This document shows positions 1-8,700 of a stretch of DNA of 64,000 nt, in pieces. Under the pieces are notes generated by a model. It saw only the letters and a program-made list of their open reading frames with translations. It had not been told where the DNA came from and made no database searches. Position 1 is the first letter of the stretch; each line of letters starts with the position of its first letter. The translations under genes were made by a program, and so were the position numbers. Source of the DNA: CAZOEL01 sp964578835 (GTDB taxonomy: Bacteria > Desulfobacterota > Syntrophobacteria > Syntrophobacterales > Syntrophobacteraceae); assembly GCA_964578835.1 (NCBI GenBank), contig CAZOEL010000026.1, forward strand, positions 11,145 to 75,144. Direction: 5' to 3'.

Positions 1-1128
1 GTCGAAAGCATCTTCTCCAGCATGAGAGATTCTGTGCTGATCCTGCGGCCGGATCTCAAAATCGTGGACGCCAACAAGGCCTTTCTGCAAAGTTCCGGAT
101 TGAATAAAGAAGAAGTCATTGGAAAGTTCTGCTACGAAATCATACACAAATCGAACTTGCCGTGCGATGCGGAAAATGGCGACTGTCCGGTGCGAAAAAG
201 CCTTGAAACGGGGGAAGCCGCTCACACCATACACGAGCACACGGACACGAACGGTCAGCCCCGCTACTGCGAAGTGACCACGATGCCTCTCACGGGAGAT
301 CGGGAAAGTCCCGGCCTGGTGCTGGAAATTGTGCGGGACATCACGGCCGAGCTGGAAAAGAAGGTCGAACAAAAGACGCAAGCCATCAAGCGCAACATAG
401 CCCGGCTTGTCCACGAGGATAAGATGATCGCTCTGGGAAAGCTCGTGGCGAGCGCCGTCCACGAAATCAACAACCCGCTTTCCGGAATACACATGCTAGC
501 CCGGCTCATGCACAAGGAGCTTTCGGAAGAAGAGCTCACCGAAGAAAAGAAGGATAAGTTCAAATACTACCTCAAGCTCATCGACACGGAATCGGCTCGT
601 TGCGGAAACATTGTAGGCAATTTGCTCTCATTTTCCAGACAGAGGAAGGGCAAAAGGGAGGCCTTCGATTTGAACGAGATGATCCAGAAAGTCATACTCT
701 TGAGCGGACTCAGGCTCGGCCTGCAGAAAATCACTCTGAAGCTGGACCTGTTCGGCGACCTCCCCCCGATAACAGGCGATCCTGACCAGATACAGCAATG
801 CATCTTGAATCTCATTTTCAACGCCATTGAAGCAATGCCGAGCGGCGGACGACTGCATATAAAAACCCGCCTGGAAACCGCAAACAATCAGGTGCGCCTG
901 GATGTGAAGGATACCGGCGTGGGAATCCCCCCCGAGAACATTTCCACCATTTTCGAGCCGTTTTTCTCGACCAAAAGCCAGGACAAGGGGGTCGGCCTGG
1001 GTCTGTCCGTGGTGTACGGGATCATAAAGGATCACGGGGGAGCCATTTTTGTAAAAAGCGAGGTAGGCGAGGGCTCTCGCTTTATCATTCGCCTTCCCGC
1101 GGGCAACCAGGCCATCGCGGACTCATGA
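1..1128 (+). CDS. PAS-domain sensor histidine kinase, 5' end outside window
   Basis: This is the cytoplasmic part of a two-component sensor kinase. The reading frame is open to base 1 and reads into the first Met at base 22 without a stop, so the N-terminus is probably cut off by the window edge. A PAS sensor domain covers about residues 1-115 counted from that Met. A short coiled linker follows, then a HisKA segment with the phospho-acceptor His near residue 147 (AVHEINNP). The catalytic domain shows an N box (NLIFNAIEAMPSGG) and a G1 box (DVKDTGVGIPPE). No membrane segment lies in the visible part. The sigma-54 activator starts 88 bases downstream on the same strand and is the obvious partner. 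The signal sensed is unknown. Confidence 0.93.
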   Translation, partial: VESIFSSMRDSVLILRPDLKIVDANKAFLQSSGLNKEEVIGKFCYEIIHKSNLPCDAENGDCPVRKSLETGEAAHTIHEHTDTNGQPRYCEVTTMPLTGDRESPGLVLEIVRDITAELEKKVEQKTQAIKRNIARLVHEDKMIALGKLVASAVHEINNPLSGIHMLARLMHKELSEEELTEEKKDKFKYYLKLIDTESARCGNIVGNLLSFSRQRKGKREAFDLNEMIQKVILLSGLRLGLQKITLKLDLFGDLPPITGDPDQIQQCILNLIFNAIEAMPSGGRLHIKTRLETANNQVRLDVKDTGVGIPPENISTIFEPFFSTKSQDKGVGLGLSVVYGIIKDHGGAIFVKSEVGEGSRFIIRLPAGNQAIADS

Positions 1129-1215
1129 GCGCGCTCGGATGAAGCGCAAAGAAGAAAAGGCAGAGCTAAAGATAGAATATAACGCGCAAGCGTGTCGGAG
1201 CAGGAAGGAAACAGG

Positions 1216-2559
1216 ATGGTGGGACGTTTCAAGATATTGGTCGTCGATGATGAGCTCATAATCAGGGAATCTCTCCTTGGATGGCTGAGAAAAGCCGGAC
1301 ATGAGGTGGAGGCGGCCGAGAACGGCGGGCGCGCGCTTGAAATGCTCGCCTACAACGACTACGACCTTGCCTTCCTCGATGTTCGGATGCCCGATGTGGG
1401 GGGAATAGACGTCCTGAAGCAAATCAAGGCCAATTATCCCCAGATGATGGTAGTGATGATCACCGCCTATGGCTCGGTCGAAACCGCCGTCGAAGCCATG
1501 AAGCTAGGCGCCGGGGACTACCTGCTCAAGCCCTTCGAACCCGAGCAGCTCACATTGCTCGTCCAAAGGCTTCTGAATCAGAAGGTGCTCCTGGATGAAA
1601 ACACTCTGCTGCGCAATCATATCGACACGCGAATCTGCTTCGAGGATCTCATCGGCGCATCGAAGAGCATGCAGCGTCTTTTTTCGTTGATTGAAGAAGT
1701 TGCCGTAGTGGACTCCCCCGTATTGCTTCAGGGCGAGACCGGCACGGGAAAAGAGCTGGTCGCCAAGGCGATCCACGCCAAAAGCAGCCGCCGCTTCGGC
1801 CCTTTCATCCCGATCAACTGCGGAGCTTTCAGTGAAGCGCTCCTCGAAAGCGAGCTCTTCGGCCACGAGAAAGGCTCGTTCAGCGGCGCCATTCGAGCCA
1901 GGAAAGGCCGCCTGGAGATGGCCAGGGGAGGAAGCTTGTTTCTGGACGAGATAGGCGAAATACCCGCCAAGATGCAGGTCGATCTCCTGAGGGTTCTGCA
2001 GGAAAAGAAGCTGCAGCCGGTAGGCGGAAACCGGGACATAAGCCTCGACTTCCGGCTTATCTCGGCTACTCACCGGGACCTTGCCAGCGAAATAGCTCAC
2101 GGACACTTCAGGCAGGACCTCTACTTTCGCCTCAACGTGATAGCCATCACTGTTCCCCCCCTGAGACAGAGGAAGGACGACATACCCGTGCTCGCCCAAC
2201 ATTTTCTCGATCGGCTGAGCCGAGAAGCGAACAAGATGGTCTCGTCCATACGCGAGGACGCATTGATTTTGCTTCAGACCTATGATTGGCCGGGAAACGT
2301 CCGAGAGCTCGAAAACGCGATAGAAAGAGCGGTGGTGCTCACCAAAAGCGATCGGCTCGAAAAAGAGGATTTCGCCTTCTTGTTCCAGGCGACGGATAAG
2401 AGCATACCGCTATCTCTGGAAGAAATGGAAAAGCATCATATCGAGCGGATCCTCAAGTGGTGTCAGTGGAACATCTCCAAAGCCGCAACGGTTCTGCAGG
2501 TCAACAGAACAACCTTGCATAACAAAATCAAGAAGTACGACCTCAAGTCATCAAGTTAA
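1216..2559 (+). CDS. NtrC-family sigma-54-dependent response regulator
   Basis: This 447-residue activator has a receiver domain with the phospho-acceptor Asp near residue 55 (LAFLDVRMPD), an AAA+ domain with Walker A GETGTGKE and Walker B-type LFLDEIGEI, and a Fis-type helix-turn-helix at the C-terminus (ISKAATVLQVNRTTL). I chose the ATG at 1216 over the GTG at 1192 because an AGGAAGG-like ribosome site lies just upstream. The sigma-54 contact loop reads GSFSGA instead of the usual GAFTGA. It should be phosphorylated by the kinase immediately upstream. Its targets are not evident; the best sigma-54 promoter in the window lies near 29.5 kb. Confidence 0.95.
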   Translation: MVGRFKILVVDDELIIRESLLGWLRKAGHEVEAAENGGRALEMLAYNDYDLAFLDVRMPDVGGIDVLKQIKANYPQMMVVMITAYGSVETAVEAMKLGAGDYLLKPFEPEQLTLLVQRLLNQKVLLDENTLLRNHIDTRICFEDLIGASKSMQRLFSLIEEVAVVDSPVLLQGETGTGKELVAKAIHAKSSRRFGPFIPINCGAFSEALLESELFGHEKGSFSGAIRARKGRLEMARGGSLFLDEIGEIPAKMQVDLLRVLQEKKLQPVGGNRDISLDFRLISATHRDLASEIAHGHFRQDLYFRLNVIAITVPPLRQRKDDIPVLAQHFLDRLSREANKMVSSIREDALILLQTYDWPGNVRELENAIERAVVLTKSDRLEKEDFAFLFQATDKSIPLSLEEMEKHHIERILKWCQWNISKAATVLQVNRTTLHNKIKKYDLKSSS

Positions 2560-2588
2560 TAATCGCTCGCCCAAACTCGCGGCCGATC

Positions 2589-2617
2589 TGTCATGTACTC
2601 ACTCAATTGATTATAAT
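2589..2617 (+). promoter_or_regulatory. candidate sigma-70 promoter upstream of the alcohol dehydrogenase
   Basis: A perfect -10 hexamer TATAAT at 2612-2617 is preceded 17 bases upstream by TGTCAT at 2589-2594, a weak -35. It lies in the gap between the response regulator and the dehydrogenase, 84 bases ahead of the start codon. Confidence 0.4.
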
Positions 2618-2700
2618 AAGCAAGATGGATATTTATCTTGGAATGCCCCCGATCGGGAGAGATCCAATAGACTAACTCGTAACGCCAAACAGGTGAGAAA

Positions 2701-3888
2701 ATGCGAGACAGAGACAATGCAACTCAACGGGCTGGCGAAATAAGTCTTAGAAAATTTGTTGTCCCCGAGTTCGTCTTTGGCGATGGAGCTCGGAAGCTTG
2801 TGGGACAGTACGCGAAAAATCTGGGCGCGCGAAGGGCGTTGGTCGTTTCGGATACGGGAGTCATCGCTGCCGGCTGGACCTCGGAGGCGCTCTCGAACTT
2901 GAGTCTTGACGGCATATCCTCCGTATTGTTCGAGGATGTCACGCCCAATCCCCGCGCATCCGAGGTGATGAAAGGGGCGATGGTTTACCAGAGAGAACAA
3001 TGCGACATCATCGTCTCGGTCGGAGGAGGCAGCGTCATCGATTGCGCCAAGGGAATAGGGCTGGTGGCCTCCAATAAGAAAAATGTGCTGGACTTCGAAG
3101 GAGTGGATCGGGTCTCAGTTCCGATGCCTCCACTGGTCTGCATCCCGACCACGGCGGGAAGCGGCGCGGACGTTTCTCAGTTCGCCATCATCACGGACTC
3201 GGACCGCAAGGTCAAGATAGCCATCATCAGCAAAATGCTGGTTCCAGATCTTTCTTTGATCGATCCCGTTCCCTTGGTCACCATGTCTTCGGAGCTCACC
3301 GCCTCAACGGCGCTGGATGCGCTTACTCATGCAATAGAAGCTTATGCGTCTATCGCCCGGTCTCCCTTAACGGATCTGCATGCGCTTGAAGCAGTGCGCC
3401 TGATTCGGTCGAACCTGATGGAATCCATTCAGAAGCCTGAAGATGTCGCGTTGCGCAGTAAGATCATGCTTGCAAGTCTTTATGCGGGGATGGCGTTCTC
3501 AAACGCCAGCCTTGGCGCCACACACGCCCTGGCCCACAGTCTGGGAGGATTGATGGACGCCGCCCATGGCGACTGCAATGCAATTCTGCTGCAGCATGTG
3601 ATCGATTTCAATTTCATTGAGATTCCAGAACGGTATCGACGCATCGGCGAAGCCATGGGACTGAAGCTGGACGGCCGGCCCCTCGATGAACAAAGGTCCA
3701 AAATTCTACTCGAATTGAAGACCCTGCTCAAAGCCGTTGGAATTGACAAATCACTTGGCCAGCTTGGCTTGAAGCCGGAAGTCATCCCCGCGCTTGCCCG
3801 AAAGGCGTCGGAAGATCCATGCATGCTCACCAATCCTCGCAGCCTCAATCTGCAAGATATCGAGGGAATCTATGAAAGAGCGCTCTGA
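2701..3888 (+). CDS. iron-containing alcohol dehydrogenase
   Basis: This 395-residue protein belongs to the group III metal-dependent alcohol dehydrogenases, which oxidise alcohols or reduce aldehydes with NAD(P). The nucleotide-binding motif GGGSVIDCAKG, the PTTAGSGAD segment, ALDALTHAIEAY, and the metal-ligand region GATHALAHSLGG followed by DAAHGDCNA are all present, and the length is normal. The substrate cannot be read from sequence; ethanol, butanol or 1,3-propanediol-type activities all occur in this family. The following kinase gene overlaps its 3' end by 17 bases, so the two are co-transcribed. Confidence 0.94.
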   Translation: MRDRDNATQRAGEISLRKFVVPEFVFGDGARKLVGQYAKNLGARRALVVSDTGVIAAGWTSEALSNLSLDGISSVLFEDVTPNPRASEVMKGAMVYQREQCDIIVSVGGGSVIDCAKGIGLVASNKKNVLDFEGVDRVSVPMPPLVCIPTTAGSGADVSQFAIITDSDRKVKIAIISKMLVPDLSLIDPVPLVTMSSELTASTALDALTHAIEAYASIARSPLTDLHALEAVRLIRSNLMESIQKPEDVALRSKIMLASLYAGMAFSNASLGATHALAHSLGGLMDAAHGDCNAILLQHVIDFNFIEIPERYRRIGEAMGLKLDGRPLDEQRSKILLELKTLLKAVGIDKSLGQLGLKPEVIPALARKASEDPCMLTNPRSLNLQDIEGIYERAL

Positions 3889-5146
3889 AAAGGGTCCCGA
3901 CGCCCTGATCAAAATCATGGGGCTTGGAGAACGTTCGTATCGGAAAAGCTATTACCCCGAGTTGCAGCAGAGGATGTTCGAGCTGGAAAGATTCAAAGCC
4001 TTGTTGGACCAGTCCAACGACATGATCTTTTTAATTCAAATTCCTGGAGGACGGCTGGTTTATACAAGTCACTCCGTCTCCGCGCATCTTGGATATCCTC
4101 CGGAAGAGCTACTGGAGAATTCCCTTCAAAGTCTTTTGCCTCAGCAGGCGACAAGATGGCTCGAGGCTTTTTTTGCCGCTCGTTCTCCCGACGCTCAGAA
4201 ACTCGATGTGCTCGTAACGTCTCTGCTTAACCGGAGCGGGGGGACGCTGCCGGTTGAGATGACGTTGCGGCTGGTCGCTTTCCAGGATATCGAATACTGC
4301 GTAGCCGTAGCGCGCGATATCACAGAGCGCAAACAGGCCGAGGATGCTCTGCGGAGATCCCATGATGAGCTCGAGAAGCGAGTAGCCGAGCGCACTGCGG
4401 AGCTCGTCCGGAGCAACCAGGAGCTTGAGAGGAGCAACCAAGCTCTTCAGGAGTTCACTTCAATAGCATCCCACGATCTTCAGGAGCCTTTGCGTAAGAT
4501 CGAGGCTTTCTCCGAGCGCCTCAGCAGCCGATGCGCCTCTTCTCTCGGCCCGGAGGGATGCGACTATCTGGAGCGCATGCAGAAGGCCTCGAAGAGAATG
4601 AAGAATCTCATCAGCTCATTGCTCGACTACTCTCGCGTGACCACCAAGGCGGAACCTTTCATCAGAGTCGATCTCAACAGGACCGTCAATGCAGTTTTGA
4701 ACGATCTCGAATTCCGCATCGAGGCGGAGCAAGGGCGAGTCGAAGTGGGAGAGCTTCCGGCCATTGACGGCGATCCGAATCAAATGCGACAGCTCTTCCA
4801 GAACCTTATCGGAAATGCGCTCAAATATCACGGCGACGCCAGGCCCATCGTTCATGTTTACGCCGCAACCGATCGCAACGACTTCTGCGAGATCCACGTC
4901 AAAGACAACGGGATCGGCTTCGAAGAGAAATATGTCGAGCGGATCTTCGCCCCGTTTCAGCGCCTGCATGGCAGGGGCAAGTACGAAGGAACCGGAATGG
5001 GTCTCGCCATATGCAAGAAGATCGTCGAGCGCCATGGAGGAAGGATCTCGGCAAAGAGCGCGCCGGGAGAAGGCACGATCTTCATCGTCGCGCTGCCGCT
5101 GAGCCAGAGCGATGACAAGACGTTTTTCACCCACCATGCATCCTGA
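3872..5146 (+). CDS. orphan PAS sensor histidine kinase (phytochrome-type HisKA)
   Basis: This is a predicted soluble kinase of 424 residues. A PAS/PAC domain (FKALLDQSNDMIFLIQ through CVAVARDITERKQ) is followed by a coiled linker, a HisKA domain with FTSIASHDLQEPL, an N box NLIGNALKYHG, and G1/G2 boxes VKDNGIGFEEKY and GTGMGLAICKKI. The frame is open upstream to 3794, but the ATG at 3872 avoids a long overlap and leaves only 17 bases shared with the dehydrogenase. There is no transmembrane segment and no adjacent response regulator. The link to a dehydrogenase suggests redox or alcohol-related sensing, which is inference. Confidence 0.92.
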   Translation: MKERSEKGPDALIKIMGLGERSYRKSYYPELQQRMFELERFKALLDQSNDMIFLIQIPGGRLVYTSHSVSAHLGYPPEELLENSLQSLLPQQATRWLEAFFAARSPDAQKLDVLVTSLLNRSGGTLPVEMTLRLVAFQDIEYCVAVARDITERKQAEDALRRSHDELEKRVAERTAELVRSNQELERSNQALQEFTSIASHDLQEPLRKIEAFSERLSSRCASSLGPEGCDYLERMQKASKRMKNLISSLLDYSRVTTKAEPFIRVDLNRTVNAVLNDLEFRIEAEQGRVEVGELPAIDGDPNQMRQLFQNLIGNALKYHGDARPIVHVYAATDRNDFCEIHVKDNGIGFEEKYVERIFAPFQRLHGRGKYEGTGMGLAICKKIVERHGGRISAKSAPGEGTIFIVALPLSQSDDKTFFTHHAS

Positions 5147-5235
5147 TTTTACGCCAATCCGACGGACCGAAACCAAAAAGGCGCGCAGAAAGCACTTAGT
5201 GGGGAAGCTCACAGGTGAGATCATGGCGACCCATC

Positions 5236-6195
5236 CTATTCACTCAGATCGATTCCGACTTTGGCGGCAAGCTCCCGGATGGAGTCGTAGTCGCTGTCTT
5301 CAGCCGGGATGATGCCGGCAAAATGAGCGGCATCACATATGGACCGGTCCTCGGGGCTCAGGCAGTCGATTTTGAGAAGCGCACCCTTTATGGCGCTCAG
5401 GACTTTCGGGTCCAACCCCTGCCTGTAGGCATACATCCAGCCTGGATAATAGGGAGTATAGGCGAGGACTCTGATCTGGCTGAGGTCGATCTTATCGGCC
5501 ACAAGGTCGAGCGTTCCTTCCCGGACGGAGCCAATGTCGTATCTTCCGTTATAGACGGCCAACACGACCTTCTCCTGCTGACCTCCAGGCCCTGGCACAA
5601 AGACGATTTCGCCGAAGTCTTCCTTACGAATCCCGTGGTCGAAGAAGTGGCCTAAAGCGTAGAGGTATCCGCCGGCAGAAGAGGCATCGACTGCGACCCA
5701 CCGCTTTCCCTTGCAGTCCTCAACAGTCTGGATCTTCTTGTTGTCGCTTCGGCAGATGATCTGTCCGCGAAAATCCTCACGGCCATCGAGCTCGATGATG
5801 CGCGCAAAAGCCCGAACTCCATAGCGCTGGGCTACTTTGGCGTAGATAAAGGGATTGGCGAAGGAGATGTCGATCTTTCCCTGTCCGATCATCTTGATGT
5901 AGTCATCGAAGCTATCGGGAAAAACCTGCCGGATGGGAAGCCCTGTTTCCCGCTTGAGGCGCTCGATGAGGGAGTGGTGGCGCTCGAAGGACACCCGATG
6001 AAAGTACTGTGGCACATAGGCGTATGTGATCGTATGGAGGGCTTCCTCGAAGCCGATTTCCTCCCTCTTTGAGAAATCGACGTAGATGGCCTCCTCATCC
6101 CTTCCGCATGAGAGGAGGAAGGGGATGAGTAAGAGGAATGCGGCCACAATCATTCGTCTGAAGGCATCCGCTCTATCTTTTCCATGCCTGTTCAT
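5236..6195 (-). CDS. PhnD-like phosphate/phosphonate-type ABC binding lipoprotein
   Basis: This exported binding protein of about 319 residues has a lipoprotein signal ending in a lipobox (FLLSCGRDE). The mature part matches the PhnD/SsuA-like fold used for phosphonate, phosphite and similar anions: HTITYAYVPQYFHRVS, the DISFANPFIYAKV strand, and CKGKRWVAVDASSAGGYLY. The start at 6195 is preceded by GGAG; an earlier in-frame ATG at 6219 is possible. No ABC permease or ATPase is adjacent, so it may act as a periplasmic sensor component or with a distant transporter. The neighbouring Spy-like gene ends 30 bases upstream of the start. Confidence 0.85.
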   Translation of the reverse strand: MNRHGKDRADAFRRMIVAAFLLLIPFLLSCGRDEEAIYVDFSKREEIGFEEALHTITYAYVPQYFHRVSFERHHSLIERLKRETGLPIRQVFPDSFDDYIKMIGQGKIDISFANPFIYAKVAQRYGVRAFARIIELDGREDFRGQIICRSDNKKIQTVEDCKGKRWVAVDASSAGGYLYALGHFFDHGIRKEDFGEIVFVPGPGGQQEKVVLAVYNGRYDIGSVREGTLDLVADKIDLSQIRVLAYTPYYPGWMYAYRQGLDPKVLSAIKGALLKIDCLSPEDRSICDAAHFAGIIPAEDSDYDSIRELAAKVGIDLSE

Positions 6196-6224
6196 ACCCG
6201 GCTCCAGTGAAGATTCCATTATGG

Positions 6225-6689
6225 TTAGACCTTGCCTCGGACATCATGAACACCAAGCCCACCCGTGGAGAACTGCTCGATGATGATTTCGTAGAACTTC
6301 CTCTGCTGGGATGGCGTGAGAAGCTCTCGCTCTTCCAAAATGTGCTCGATCACCTCATTTTCCAGGTCGGATTGGTGCAGAAGAATCTGACGGGCTACAG
6401 CATGGATGCGGTTCCTTTCGGGTGGATCGACAAAAAGAAGCCTTGCAAGCTCTGCCCGCTCACGGCGCAGGTTTTCCCGGATCTCGGCTACCTTGGGCAG
6501 GAAGGTATGTCGGATTTCCTGGACCAGCGCTCGCTGTTCCTCAGTCAAATCCGGAATGAGATCAAGATACCCCTTGATCGCAACCGTGCTATTCCGGGAG
6601 CGCTTCAGATGGAGGTAAATCGCTGCCAGCGCTACCGCTGCAAAGATGAGAGCCGAAACAAAGCCCAAAACGAAATCCCATAAATCCAT
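6225..6689 (-). CDS. membrane-anchored Spy/CnrX-like periplasmic protein
   Basis: This 154-residue protein begins with one membrane segment (about residues 7-27) and continues with a charged helical periplasmic domain. The final LTPSQQRKFYEII resembles the LTxxQ motif of the Spy/CpxP/CnrX family of periplasmic chaperones and heavy-metal sensors. It probably forms a unit with the downstream PhnD-like lipoprotein. Its ligand is unknown. A second family member occurs in this window at 22798-23301. Confidence 0.75.
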   Translation of the reverse strand: MDLWDFVLGFVSALIFAAVALAAIYLHLKRSRNSTVAIKGYLDLIPDLTEEQRALVQEIRHTFLPKVAEIRENLRRERAELARLLFVDPPERNRIHAVARQILLHQSDLENEVIEHILEERELLTPSQQRKFYEIIIEQFSTGGLGVHDVRGKV

Positions 6690-6710
6690 TTCGAAACCTC
6701 AATAAATGGC

Positions 6711-6742
6711 GGTGAATGGGTGAATCGGTGAGTAGGTGAATT
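6711..6742. repeat. four octamer tandem repeats GGTGAATN
   Basis: Four consecutive octamers read GGTGAATG, GGTGAATC, GGTGAGTA and GGTGAATT. They fill the gap between the Spy-like gene and the transporter gene. The 16-base stretch GCGGTGAATGGGTGAA, which includes the first two, recurs on the opposite strand at 28173-28188. Confidence 0.7.
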
Positions 6743-6805
6743 GGAAAACCGCAATGCTCTCTTACGATTCATCCAGCGGATCTTATTTGCCGATTCACCA
6801 TGTCT

Positions 6806-7996
6806 TTATATTTTGAGCCAGCCTCTCCTCAGCGAGTTGTCCAGGATGACCCCCACGAGGAAAGCCACACCCATGTTCCACATGGCAAAGGCGGCCACGA
6901 TGAGCATCACGTAGAAATCGGCTTTCTTGTCTCCAATGTCTTTGACAACAATCGCCAGCTCCGAGCCCGCGAAGAACAGGATAACGCCCAGGATCGAGTT
7001 GGGGAATATCTTGAAGATGATGGAAACGGATTCGCTGAAGAACAGGGCAACGAGAATGAGCATGATTCCAAGGATAACGAGAGCCCCGCCCGTCTTGGCT
7101 CCGAACCGAACGTGGCCGGCCATGCCGCCTGCTCCGTGACACATGGGAATGCCGCCAAAGAGAGGCGAAGCGAGGTTCATAATACCTTGGGAGACCGCAA
7201 TCTTTTCCTCGGTCACCTTTCTATCCGGAAAAAGCTCGTTGTTCTCGGCAACGATTGCTATGACCGCGTTGCCCAGAGTGAGCGGTATCTGAGGAATCGT
7301 GAAGAGCAATGTGCCTGTGATGAGATCGTTCCACGAGATCATGGGGATGCTGAACACCGGGAGCTTGAAGCCGATATGGATTTTGGCCAGCTCGGTCATA
7401 AATTCGGGGTTCATGACCACGGCGGAAACCACCCCGATGATGAGAAGCACAAACATGGCCGGGATCTTGGGGTTGGTGAGAAGGATGTAGGTAATGACCA
7501 GAGCGCAACCCGCAAGGACGGGAGCCGTCTTCATCCTGTTGATTCCATCGACCATGAAGGTGAGCCCCAGACCCAGCATGATGCCGCGAACCACCGGTTT
7601 GGTCGCAAGCCTGGCAATGGGCCTGATGAAGCCCGTAACGCCTGCAAGAAGCCAGAAAATCCCTGTGGTGATGCCGGCTCCATAAACCGCTGCCGGAGCT
7701 ATGCCTCCGGCAATGGCTGCCGCGCCGATGGCTTTCATGGGCTGGACCGGAAGAGGCGTCCTGTAGTAAAGCCCCGATGCCATGAGAGTGATGCCGAACA
7801 TGAAGAGAAGCCCGAGGGGAGGCATCTGTACAATGGTGATATAGGCGACGACGAAAGGAATCAAGGTGCCGACGTCTCCAAACGCTCCAGCCCATTCCAT
7901 CCGATTGTACTGATTCTTTGTTTTTGCGTCGACAGCTCCTTCACCAGCCTCAGCCTCCTGAACCTTACCATCAGTAACCTTGACATTCGTTTCCAT
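6806..7996 (-). CDS. MOT1-family sulfate/molybdate transporter
   Basis: This 396-residue protein has about ten membrane segments. It matches the putative sulfate/molybdate transporter family related to SulP and plant MOT1: MEWAGAFGDVGTLIPF near residue 34, the conserved QPMKAIGAAAIAGG, and a second half containing PQIPLTLGNAVIA and GIPMCHGAGGMAGH. It lacks the STAS domain of typical SulP proteins. An AAGGAGG site lies 9 bases before the ATG. It may import molybdate or sulfate; in a presumed sulfate reducer either would make sense. A 451-codon open frame on the other strand is a shadow. Confidence 0.9.
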   Translation of the reverse strand: METNVKVTDGKVQEAEAGEGAVDAKTKNQYNRMEWAGAFGDVGTLIPFVVAYITIVQMPPLGLLFMFGITLMASGLYYRTPLPVQPMKAIGAAAIAGGIAPAAVYGAGITTGIFWLLAGVTGFIRPIARLATKPVVRGIMLGLGLTFMVDGINRMKTAPVLAGCALVITYILLTNPKIPAMFVLLIIGVVSAVVMNPEFMTELAKIHIGFKLPVFSIPMISWNDLITGTLLFTIPQIPLTLGNAVIAIVAENNELFPDRKVTEEKIAVSQGIMNLASPLFGGIPMCHGAGGMAGHVRFGAKTGGALVILGIMLILVALFFSESVSIIFKIFPNSILGVILFFAGSELAIVVKDIGDKKADFYVMLIVAAFAMWNMGVAFLVGVILDNSLRRGWLKI

Positions 7997-8145
7997 GACA
8001 GAGACGCCTCCTTCTCAAATAGATCGGTTCACCGATATCAGTTTGAAATAGACAGAGCCCATGGAGAGGGGCGGAAAATCGCCGAATTCATCAAGCGTTT
8101 CGGTGAATGGAGCTTGCGCCCGGCTCACCGGCTCCACAAAATCCT

Positions 8146-8310
8146 CTACAAATAGAGACAATCTTTCGAATAACGATAGCTTAACTTGAGCAGCTTCTCC
8201 ATCCTTCCAATCATGACTGTTCCTATCCTCTCAACTCGCACATTATTCTTCGGAAGCTCTAAAACCTCGAAGACCCGCCGGACGGTTCGACCTGTATTAC
8301 TCAGAAACAC
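8146..8310 (-). CDS. possible 54-residue protein or frameshifted remnant
   Basis: A short GTG-initiated frame encodes 54 residues with protein-like composition (VRVERIGTVMIGRMEKLLKL near its middle). Where it ends, another frame stays open and reads FVEDFVEPVSRAQAPFTETL down to a stop at 8015, so the two could be halves of one gene with a frameshift near 8150. No good ribosome site is visible. I do not recognise it. It lies just upstream of the transporter on the same strand. Confidence 0.28.
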   Translation of the reverse strand: MFLSNTGRTVRRVFEVLELPKNNVRVERIGTVMIGRMEKLLKLSYRYSKDCLYL

Positions 8311-8700
8311 AATGTGTGTTTTGGGCCTTCATAGTGTTAAACAACTGAGAAGTGAAAAACTTGCGGCTCGACCGAGCGAAACCTTCTTACCCGCGTCAGC
8401 AGTCCAAAGAGGCGCATGTACGGATTTGCCGCCTTGACAAGTCATTGCCATAATATTAACTAGCAGAATTAAGGCGCTATTGGCAATAAAGTACTCACTA
8501 TCGAACCTCCCGAACGAGCACGGGATGCCGTAGCGACTGTTTCCCGCGACACTCGATCATGGTGCGCGATTGATCTTCACTCGAGTTCTGTTTTTCTCCA
8601 AGGAATTCGCGCCACACCTGCGAGTCTTTGGACGTACCGTTCGCTTTGGATCTAGCCACCGCGAACAACAGGGACAAACCCGGAATGAGGAGTTTTAAAG
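8311..8700. other. intergenic region without recognisable gene
   Basis: These 390 bases separate the possible small minus-strand gene from the secreted protein at 8701. I see no RNA gene or convincing promoter. A minus-strand frame from about 8716 to 8498 is open but covers the start region and ribosome site of the plus-strand gene, so I do not call it. Confidence 0.5.

Noticed and set aside
6800..8155. 451-codon open frame opposite the MOT1-type transporter
   Set aside because: It is the antisense of a clear membrane transporter, with a His/Asp/Glu-rich, repetitive composition that results from the codon usage of the real gene.
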